NCBI GenBank assembly: GCA_008297795.1
Contig: VBQP01000058.1
Location: 1 to 10,760, forward strand
From: Thermoplasmata archaeon
GTDB taxonomy: Archaea > Thermoplasmatota > E2 > UBA202 > DSCA01
Direction: 5' to 3'
DNA: 10,760 nucleotides
The notes below the pieces were generated by a model. The model ran no database searches, had not been told where the DNA came from, and saw only the letters and a list, made by a program, of their open reading frames with translations. Shown here piece after piece: positions 6,361 to 10,760 of this stretch. The position numbers and the translations under genes are program-made. Within the stretch, counting starts at the first letter, position 1; every line of letters starts with the position of its first letter.

Positions 6361-7869
6361 ATGAAATTTGATTTAAGATGCAAATTCATACTCAGCAAAG
6401 AGCTCGCCGGGGACAGCATAGATACCTTTCTGAAAAATTTTGTTGATGAAGCAAATGAAACCATACTGAAAAAAGGGGCTGTTGGTGAAGGGGCAAAAAT
6501 TGTTGAATGGAATGCAGAGGGAAATGAAATAGAAATGCGCATTCTGTCCGAAGGAAACATAAGGAGTCATGAAGGGGCTGTGAGGATAAGAAAAGCGCTC
6601 GGTGCTGCCCTGGGGAAAAAATACAAGGTGGGAATAAGGGAAATTGTAATGGTTGATTACAATATCTCCATCGATGCAGAGCAGGAGGCTGTCAGGGATT
6701 TCAGCATTCCGTTTGCAGAGTTGAAAATAGACGGGAAGGAAATCCAGATGCGCATCCGTGACAGGGGAGAGGAATTTGTGAGCGAGAACTATGTTGACAG
6801 GATGATAAATCTTGTGAGGGAGAAAATAAAGGCGCAGTACTACGAGGGCAAGAAAGAATACTGGGAACTCATATGGAAATCAGAAGAAAAAGAACCGGTA
6901 TGGGATAAAGACCCATCGGAAGAAATGCAGAAACTCGGGTGGCTTGTTCCAGGCTCGACAAAGGGTAAATGGTTTTACCGTCCCCCTGCTGCTGCAATAA
7001 TGAAGGCTATGGAGAGAATTGCAGTCGAGGAGGTCGTAAAGCCTTTGGGTTTTCTGGAAGTGATAGAACCCATGCATGTTTCGCTTGATACATGGCTGAA
7101 AACAGGGCATCTTGAGGGAATGCCCGGAGAGATTTACTATATCTCCGAGCCGCTGACGAGGGACGAAAGGCAGTGGGAGCATTTCATAGATCTTGTGAAG
7201 ATAACAAAGGAAGTACCGGAGGAGGAGTTGAAGAAGAACATAAAACCTCCGAAGGCAGGTGTATGCTATGCCCAATGCCCGAACATTTACTTCTCATTTT
7301 CGGGAAAGACAATATCGGAAAGTTCTTTGCCGGTTCTTGTGTTCGAGAGGACAGTGCCATCTGACAGGTATGAATCCGGGGGAAGACACGGCATAGAAAG
7401 AGTAGATGAGTTCCACAGAATTGAGATTGTATACATAGGCACTAAAGAGCAGTTGCTTGAGTTAAGGGAAAAACTCATAGAGAGATACAAGCATGTTTTT
7501 AATAACATACTCGAACTCGAATGGAGAATGGCACAGGTAACGCCCTTCTACATGCAGCAGGCAGGCATTGCAGGTCACGAAGAAGAACTTTCAAAGGGGA
7601 CAATAGATTTCGAGGCATGGCTTCCTTATAGGGGAGACAGGAGTAAAGAATGGCTGGAATTCCAGAATATATCCATAGTCGGGGATAAATACACGAGGGC
7701 GTTCAACATAAAAGGGCAGCGCAGCCAGTTATGGTCGGGATGCAGCGGCGTTGGGCTTGAGAGGTGGGTGGTGGCATTTCTCTCTCAGAAGGGCATAGAC
7801 CCTGAGAAATGGCCCCCTGGCTTCAAAAAATACCTGCCGCAACTGCCCCCCATGCCGGAGTTTTTGTGA
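6361..7869 (+). CDS. serS: Seryl-tRNA synthetase, methanogen (rare) type
   Basis: Charges tRNA-Ser with serine; class II synthetase with an active-site zinc. Length is 502 residues. The N-terminal tRNA-binding domain (about 1-165) is the mixed alpha/beta type of the methanogen form rather than the long coiled coil of the common SerRS. The three zinc ligands described for the Methanosarcina barkeri enzyme (Cys306, Glu355, Cys461) fall on identical residue numbers here: C306 in CYAQCP, E355 in HRIEIVY and C461 in WSGCSGVG. Class II motif 2 is FERTVPSDRYESGGRHGIERVDEFHR in outline (FER at 328-330, RVDEFHRIE at 347-355), and motif 3 is GVGLERW (463-469). Everything needed for activity is present. 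It has its own promoter and no overlap with pcc1. The numbering match uses recalled literature; the residues are read directly. Confidence 0.95.
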   Translation: MKFDLRCKFILSKELAGDSIDTFLKNFVDEANETILKKGAVGEGAKIVEWNAEGNEIEMRILSEGNIRSHEGAVRIRKALGAALGKKYKVGIREIVMVDYNISIDAEQEAVRDFSIPFAELKIDGKEIQMRIRDRGEEFVSENYVDRMINLVREKIKAQYYEGKKEYWELIWKSEEKEPVWDKDPSEEMQKLGWLVPGSTKGKWFYRPPAAAIMKAMERIAVEEVVKPLGFLEVIEPMHVSLDTWLKTGHLEGMPGEIYYISEPLTRDERQWEHFIDLVKITKEVPEEELKKNIKPPKAGVCYAQCPNIYFSFSGKTISESSLPVLVFERTVPSDRYESGGRHGIERVDEFHRIEIVYIGTKEQLLELREKLIERYKHVFNNILELEWRMAQVTPFYMQQAGIAGHEEELSKGTIDFEAWLPYRGDRSKEWLEFQNISIVGDKYTRAFNIKGQRSQLWSGCSGVGLERWVVAFLSQKGIDPEKWPPGFKKYLPQLPPMPEFL

Positions 7870-7874
7870 AAGGA

Positions 7875-7883
7875 TTATATATG
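7875..7883 (+). promoter_or_regulatory. TATA box upstream of the CNNM gene
   Basis: TTATATATG is the clearest TATA box in the window. At the spacing of the other promoters here (27-31 bases from box start) it predicts a transcription start at about 7902-7906, which is the ATG of a ten-codon mini-ORF and not the CNNM start. Confidence 0.6.
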
Positions 7884-7903
7884 AGAATGCATTTTACCAG
7901 CAA

Positions 7904-7936
7904 ATGCTTATCCTCTTGAATGAGTGTCTGATATAA
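7904..7936 (+). CDS. Ten-codon leaderless mini-ORF before the CNNM gene
   Basis: ATG 7904 opens MLILLNECLI and ends at TAA 7934-7936, two bases before ATG 7939. It is in a different frame from the CNNM protein. The reason to list it is position: a strong TATA box starts 29 bases upstream, so the predicted mRNA begins at this ATG, which archaeal ribosomes can use without a leader. Termination so close to the next ATG would allow re-initiation. It could be a coupling or sensing leader peptide, or a chance ORF: ten codons carry no statistical weight. Confidence 0.3.
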   Translation: MLILLNECLI

Positions 7937-7938
7937 AC

Positions 7939-8931
7939 ATGATATGGATAATAGTTGGTATAGTTGTAACAATTTTACTTATAGGTGCTTCTGCATTTTT
8001 CTCTGGCGCCGAAATGGCTTTTGTTTCAATAAGCAGGGCTACAATAAGGGAAAAGGCGAATAAAGGGGACAAGAGGGCGAAGATTCTTGACAGACTGCTG
8101 AAAAATCCTGAAAATGTGGTTAGTGCAATAGTGGTAGGAAACAACATTGTCAATATATTTGCATCTGTCCTGGCAGGCTCTATTGCCACAAAAATTTTTG
8201 GAAATCTGGGAATAGGCATAGCCACTGCAATAATGACGTTGCTGCTGGTCATATTCGGGGAGGTCACTCCGAAGGCTTTTGGGATAAATAATGAGGGGAT
8301 GGCTCTCAAGATAGCAAGACCCCTGCAGGTGATAACAAAGATTTTTTACCCCATATCTGTGTTCCTCACTTTCGTATCAAATGGTATAATAGGGATGGCA
8401 GGCGGAGAAAGAAAGAAAAAGACTGCTGTGACAGAGGAGGAGATAAGGGCTATGCTTGAACTCGGTGAGGAGGATGGGACAATAAAAATGGATGAAAAGG
8501 AAATGGTTAACGAAATTCTTGATTTTGACGACACCAAAGTGTGGGAGGTAAAGGTGCCGCGTGAGCAGATTGTCTCTCTCAACGAGAATGATACAGTTGC
8601 CGACCTCATAAAAAAATCGCTGGAAACAGGCTATTCTCGCTTTCCGGTTTACAGAGACAACATAGATGATATAGTCGGCATGGTGCATGTGAAGGATGCG
8701 CTCTCCATCGAGGATAAGAGCACTCCACTAACAGAAATATTGAGAGACATACTGAAGATAAGGGCAGGCATGAAGGCAGACGACGTTCTCAGAGAAATGC
8801 AACGCAGAAAGACCCACATTGCCATACTTCAGGGAGAGGACGGAAGCACGTTGGGACTTGTGACCCTTGAGGATTTGATAGAGGAGGTATTTGGCGAGAT
8901 ATCTGACGAGCATGACAAGGTGAATGCATGA
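7939..8931 (+). CDS. CNNM/CorB-like (DUF21 + CBS pair) membrane protein
   Basis: 330 residues from ATG 7939. The membrane domain (1-155) starts with a helix directly at the N-terminus and carries the DUF21/CNNM hallmarks: AFFSGAEMAFVSI (19-31), NNIVNI (68-73) and FGEVTPKAFG (106-115), with further helices at about 93-107 and 128-152. An acidic linker (EEEIRAMLELGEEDG) leads to a pair of CBS domains (about 205-325), with FPVY and GMVHVKDAL in the first and HIAILQG and GLVTLEDLIEEVFGEI in the second. The protein stops there and lacks the C-terminal CorC/HlyC domain of many bacterial homologues. Characterised archaeal and bacterial relatives are Mg2+ transporters that bind ATP at the CBS pair, so Mg2+ transport is likely. 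GTG 7924 would add five residues; neither start has an RBS. The 3' end overlaps dph6 as ATGA. Confidence 0.9.
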   Translation: MIWIIVGIVVTILLIGASAFFSGAEMAFVSISRATIREKANKGDKRAKILDRLLKNPENVVSAIVVGNNIVNIFASVLAGSIATKIFGNLGIGIATAIMTLLLVIFGEVTPKAFGINNEGMALKIARPLQVITKIFYPISVFLTFVSNGIIGMAGGERKKKTAVTEEEIRAMLELGEEDGTIKMDEKEMVNEILDFDDTKVWEVKVPREQIVSLNENDTVADLIKKSLETGYSRFPVYRDNIDDIVGMVHVKDALSIEDKSTPLTEILRDILKIRAGMKADDVLREMQRRKTHIAILQGEDGSTLGLVTLEDLIEEVFGEISDEHDKVNA

Positions 8932-9596
8932 AGATTGCAGCCCTGCTGTCCGGCGGGAAGGATTCTTTATATGCGTCGTACATTGCGATGCAGTATGGCT
9001 GGGAAATAACCCACGCTGTCACAATAAAACCTGAGAAGTTATCGTGGATGTATCATACTGAAAACATAGATTTTGTTGAGCCAATTGCCGAGAGCATGGG
9101 TATCCCCCTCATAGAAAGACATACCGTCGCTGAAAAGGAAGACGAACTGGAAGACCTTAAAATTGCACTTGAAGGCATGGACATTGACGGTGTCATAAGC
9201 GGGGCGATAGCGAGCGAGTATCAGAGAACGAGAATAGAAAAAATATGCCATGAACTGGGAATAAAATCATTCACACCTCTGTGGCATAAAAACGGTGAAC
9301 TTTTACTCAGGGAAATGGTGGGCGCAGGATTTGAAATAGCCATTGTGGCGGTGGCGGCGGAGGGGCTGGGAGAGGAATGGCTCGGAAGAATAATCGACAG
9401 CAAATGCATCGACGAACTTTCCAGGTTGAATAAAAAATACAGAGTGAACATATCGGGGGAGGGTGGAGAATATGAAACATTCGTTCTTGACTGCCCACTT
9501 TATGCAAAAAAACTGATTGTGGAAAAAGCAGAAAAAGAATGGGAAAGGGGAAGGGGAACTCTGGGCATAAAGAAAGTCAGAATGGAAGATAAATAA
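8928..9596 (+). CDS. dph6: Diphthine--ammonia ligase
   Basis: Amidates diphthine on elongation factor 2 in the last step of diphthamide synthesis, using ATP and ammonia. The 222-residue product is an N-type ATP pyrophosphatase: the PP-loop SGGKDS is at 8-13, GAIASEYQRTRIE at 92-104, and the Dph6 signature GEGGEYET at 177-184 followed by FVLDCPLY. Length matches stand-alone archaeal Dph6, without the extra RidA-like domains of the yeast protein. AAGGTGA (8917-8923) ends four bases before ATG 8928, and the start overlaps the CNNM stop as ATGA. The RBS argues for efficient initiation of its own on a shared message. Confidence 0.94.
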   Translation: MKIAALLSGGKDSLYASYIAMQYGWEITHAVTIKPEKLSWMYHTENIDFVEPIAESMGIPLIERHTVAEKEDELEDLKIALEGMDIDGVISGAIASEYQRTRIEKICHELGIKSFTPLWHKNGELLLREMVGAGFEIAIVAVAAEGLGEEWLGRIIDSKCIDELSRLNKKYRVNISGEGGEYETFVLDCPLYAKKLIVEKAEKEWERGRGTLGIKKVRMEDK

Positions 9597-9619
9597 AGGA
9601 ACGAGCAGAGGTAAAAAGT

Positions 9620-10024
9620 TTAACGTTGTAACAATTTATTTGTTAGATAAGGAGCAAAAAAGGTCGTTATCAAAACAAGGCACCAGATTCTTCCTTTTAA
9701 TATATTGTAATCTGCAAAAAGTTTTTCCCATGAGTTCCCGAATGCATAATGTCCTGCAATGAACTCAAATGCCATGGTGGAGATAAGCCATATCGCTCCC
9801 ATCAATAATGCTTCGGAATTACTCAACTCCAGATTTGCAAATCGCAGCACCAAATAGGTCACTATAAGAATGAGTGTAACAAAAATTATTGTGCTTATTT
9901 GATGAGCAGCTAAATCGCCTACTATGGGCTTGTACACGTTATTCCTTATTCCAGCATTGATTATGGCGAGAATCATGAAAATAAACCATGCTCCGATTGT
10001 TACGATAAAAAATTTTGAATTCAT
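9620..10024 (-). CDS. Small four-helix membrane protein, function unknown
   Basis: 134 residues from ATG 10024. About four hydrophobic segments can be seen, near 5-24, 42-61, 70-92 and 112-130. The polar loop between helices 3 and 4 (FEFIAGHYAFGNSW, then EKLFADYNILKGRIW) is rich in conserved-looking E, H, W, D and G and resembles an uncharacterised small membrane protein family seen mainly in bacteria (recalled, not searched). The frame continues upstream to ATG 10081, but 10024 is preferred: the first helix starts there and a TATA-like box lies 22-29 bases upstream. The gene faces dph6 tail to tail, 23 bases apart. It looks more A/T-rich than its neighbours and lies beside a tRNA gene, so lateral gain is possible. 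No function is assigned. Confidence 0.75.
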   Translation of the reverse strand: MNSKFFIVTIGAWFIFMILAIINAGIRNNVYKPIVGDLAAHQISTIIFVTLILIVTYLVLRFANLELSNSEALLMGAIWLISTMAFEFIAGHYAFGNSWEKLFADYNILKGRIWCLVLITTFFAPYLTNKLLQR

Positions 10025-10045
10025 GGGTAAACGAATGGAATACAG

Positions 10046-10053
10046 ATATAAAA
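10046..10053 (-). promoter_or_regulatory. TATA-like box for the small membrane protein
   Basis: On the minus strand TTTTATAT lies 22-29 bases before ATG 10024. No RBS is present, consistent with a leaderless mRNA. It supports 10024 over the longer start at 10081, which would lie upstream of the box. Confidence 0.5.
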
Positions 10054-10116
10054 TAATATTTGTGCTCGCCAGATGAATCACTTCGATATTTTATCCAGAC
10101 AAAAAGATGCGAAAAA

Positions 10117-10217
10117 TGCGGGTGCCGGGATTTGAACCCGAGTAATAGCCTTTTTGCGCCCTTTCTTTGAAAGGGTTCATGGCAAGGCTATGTGATACCA
10201 GACTACACTACACCCGC
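10117..10217 (-). tRNA. tRNA-Gly(GCC) with a 28-nt intron
   Basis: Full cloverleaf on the minus strand: acceptor GCGGGTG/CACCCGC with discriminator A at 10117, D-stem GTG/CAC, anticodon stem TAGCC/GGCTA, T-arm TCGGG-TTCAAAT-CCCGG. The loop reads TTGCCA followed, after the intron, by A38, giving anticodon GCC (10183-10181). The intron occupies 10152-10179, between positions 37 and 38. TTGC (32-35) pairs with GCAA in the intron to form the 4-bp central helix, flanked by the three-base bulges CAT and AAA. This is a canonical bulge-helix-bulge site for the archaeal splicing endonuclease. Mature length is 73 bases before CCA addition, and CCA is not encoded. TTTTTATA on the minus strand (10259-10266) is the probable TATA box. 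Confidence 0.96.
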
Positions 10218-10300
10218 TTGTATGTGCATTTATTTTTCATCCAAATACTTTGTTACTTTATAAAAATTTGTTATGCGATGGATGACAAATGCCAGAAAAC

Positions 10301-10308
10301 TTTTTATA
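10301..10308 (+). promoter_or_regulatory. TATA box of the intergenic structured element
   Basis: TTTTTATA (continuing TTATAT) starts 28 bases before 10329, the first base of a perfect 11-bp stem. The same box-to-start distance is seen at serS and the zinc-finger gene. Confidence 0.5.
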
Positions 10309-10328
10309 TTATATTGCTTATTCCCCCT

Positions 10329-10395
10329 CGGGAATGGGGTAAAAAATGAAATTTCTCCTTTTCATTTTTTTGCCTCCCAGCCTCCCCCATTCCCG
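10329..10395. repeat. Nested perfect inverted repeats (11 bp outer, 11 bp inner)
   Basis: Outer arms 10329-10339 and 10385-10395; inner arms 10341-10351 and 10360-10370. Both pairs match 11 of 11. The upstream ATTCCC at 10320-10325 can also pair with GGGAAT inside the left outer arm, giving a competing hairpin. Confidence 0.95.
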
Positions 10396-10404
10396 AAAAT
10401 TTTT
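10329..10404 (+). ncRNA. Candidate small structured RNA with nested stems and anti-SD-like repeats
   Basis: No protein frame explains this segment. CGGGAATGGGG (10329-10339) pairs perfectly over 11 bp with CCCCATTCCCG (10385-10395). Nested inside, AAAAAATGAAA (10341-10351) pairs over 11 bp with TTTCATTTTTT (10360-10370) around an 8-base loop. The join is very lopsided: one base on the left against 14 on the right. The right side contains GCCTCCC twice (10372-10378 and 10380-10386, the second copy running two bases into the stem). A TATA box predicts transcription from about 10328-10332, so the RNA would begin at its terminal stem, and five T residues (10400-10404) follow the stem as a plausible terminator. 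Predicted length is about 70-76 nt. The T7 run at 10365-10371 could end transcription earlier. It fits no RNA family I recognise. It could also be a DNA-level inverted repeat. Confidence 0.5.
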
Positions 10405-10438
10405 AATTCTGAGACAGAGTCGGGCAATTGAAAGGAAA

Positions 10439-10449
10439 ATATTATTAAG
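10439..10449 (+). promoter_or_regulatory. TATA-like box for tRNA-Asp
   Basis: ATATTATTAAG lies 24-34 bases before the tRNA 5' end at 10473, so transcription would start at or just before the mature 5' end. Confidence 0.45.
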
Positions 10450-10472
10450 AAAAATGGCATACCTATTCTGAA

Positions 10473-10582
10473 GCCCCGGTAGTGTAGCGGTCATCATGCG
10501 AGCCTGTCGGGAACCCTTCTGTAAAACTTTCGGAAGGTTTCGGAGAAAGCTCGCGACCCGAGTTCAAATCTCGGCCGGGGCG
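10473..10582 (+). tRNA. tRNA-Asp(GTC) with a 38-nt intron
   Basis: Cloverleaf: acceptor GCCCCGG/CCGGGGC with discriminator G73 (10582), the aspartate identity base. D-stem is GTG/CAT (one G-T wobble), anticodon stem CGAGC/GCTCG, T-arm CCGAG-TTCAAAT-CTCGG. The loop CTGTCG gives anticodon GTC (10506-10508). The intron is placed at 10510-10547, between G37 and A38, leaving a 72-base mature tRNA; CCA is not encoded. The intron forms its own helix (GGAACC with GGTTTC, extended by TTC/GAA). The proposed central helix, CTGT with GGAG, contains a G-G mismatch and a T-G wobble, so the bulge-helix-bulge is relaxed and the exact splice points are less sure than for tRNA-Gly. Confidence 0.93.
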
Positions 10583-10583
10583 C

Positions 10584-10590
10584 TTTTTTT
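10584..10590 (+). terminator. T-run terminator after tRNA-Asp
   Basis: Seven T residues begin two bases after the discriminator base, the usual archaeal T-rich termination signal. Confidence 0.6.
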
Positions 10591-10638
10591 CTATGGCAAT
10601 TATTTGAATTTGCAAAATATTCTCATATTGGGGGCAAG

Positions 10639-10760
10639 ATGGGATATGAAAGAAGCATATCCAATGATTCAGTGCAGGCAACAAACGCTCACGTTATATA
10701 TGCAATAGACAAGCCCATGACAAGTGCAGGAGCTCTCGCAGGCGGAGAAGTTCTTATCTC
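10639..10760 (+). CDS. Start of an unidentified gene (runs off the right edge)
   Basis: ATG 10639 opens a frame that stays open to the window end (40 full codons). It begins MGYERSISND and includes AHVIYAIDKP and SAGALAGGEVLIS. The other plus-strand frames, and the minus strand, contain stops here, and the residue mix is protein-like. The pattern IYAIDK, then a Gly-rich turn and GEVLI, loosely recalls the N-terminus of acetamidase/formamidase proteins, but 40 residues are too few to name it. No RBS is visible and the upstream TATA candidates are weak. The frame is also open further upstream without an ATG. Confidence 0.45.
   Translation, partial: MGYERSISNDSVQATNAHVIYAIDKPMTSAGALAGGEVLI

Noticed and set aside
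9340..9380. GGCGGTGGCGGCGGAGG-like G-rich stretch inside dph6 as a regulatory repeat or quadruplex.
   Set aside because: It encodes the in-frame AIVAVAAEG segment of Dph6, and coding constraint explains it sufficiently.
9597..9660. Shared terminator between the convergent dph6 and small membrane protein genes.
   Set aside because: Only short A and T runs and an AACGTT palindrome are present; no clear hairpin or long T-run on either strand.
10167..10349. Plus-strand 60-codon frame from 10167.
   Set aside because: It crosses the antisense of tRNA-Gly, its promoter and the start of the structured element, and shows no protein family features.
10329..10395. CRISPR array or insertion-sequence terminal repeats.
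   Set aside because: Only one nested inverted repeat is present, with no repeated spacer units, no transposase frame and no flanking target duplication.
10271..10420. Box C/D or H/ACA guide RNA (GATGA-like at 10281, CTGA at 10409, ACA at 10414).
   Set aside because: The boxes are single, misplaced relative to the stems and lack paired C'/D' elements or a clear pseudouridylation pocket. Short motifs of this kind arise by chance.
10463..10684. Minus-strand 73-codon frame containing RPGRDLNSG, and the plus-strand frame 10496-10708.
   Set aside because: Both run through tRNA-Asp. The GRDLN string is the usual false translation of the antisense T-arm.

Overview
The window is from an archaeon, most likely a euryarchaeon. 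Evidence: an archaeal riboflavin pathway (RibB, the nucleotidyltransferase RibL, and the pentameric-type riboflavin synthase RibC), ribosomal protein eS17, the KEOPS subunit Pcc1, an archaeal diphthamide ligase, a methanogen-type seryl-tRNA synthetase, and two tRNAs with introns at the canonical 37/38 site. Several genes start with an ATG about 27-31 bases downstream of an A/T-rich TATA-like box and have no room for a ribosome binding site (RBS). That is the leaderless pattern common in Thermoplasmata and some other archaea. Lineage below 'euryarchaeon' is inference.

Layout. Positions 1-1108 (minus) hold the 5' 369 codons of a secreted M14 zinc carboxypeptidase that runs off the left edge. 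A divergent promoter region (1109-1192) separates it from a plus-strand run: eS17 (disrupted by an 11-bp tandem duplication), ribB, ribL, ribC and a YgjP-like metallopeptidase. After a new promoter come a small zinc-finger protein, ribH (lumazine synthase) and an SDR oxidoreductase. Next are a GT4 glycosyltransferase and the overlapping pcc1 gene, then serS with its own promoter, then a CNNM/CorB-like membrane protein overlapping dph6. On the minus strand lie a small four-helix membrane protein and tRNA-Gly(GCC). A structured intergenic element, probably a small RNA, follows on the plus strand, then tRNA-Asp(GTC) and the first 40 codons of an unidentified gene that runs off the right edge.

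How the genes fit together. RibB makes the 4-carbon unit, RibH joins it to the pyrimidine to give lumazine, RibC dismutates two lumazines to riboflavin, and RibL adenylylates FMN to FAD. The pyrimidine branch and the riboflavin kinase are not in this window. A second theme is translation: eS17, SerRS, Pcc1 (t6A37 of tRNA), Dph6 (diphthamide on EF2) and two tRNAs. Short overlaps, several of them ATGA, suggest translational coupling in ribB-ribL-ribC, zinc finger-ribH-SDR, GT4-pcc1 and CNNM-dph6.

The points most worth a second look are: (1) the 11-bp duplication that splits eS17; (2) a candidate small RNA at 10329-10404, whose predicted transcription start falls on the first base of an 11-bp terminal stem and which carries two anti-Shine-Dalgarno-like GCCTCCC repeats; and (3) a ten-codon leaderless mini-ORF at 7904-7936 that ends two bases before an ATG of the CNNM gene.
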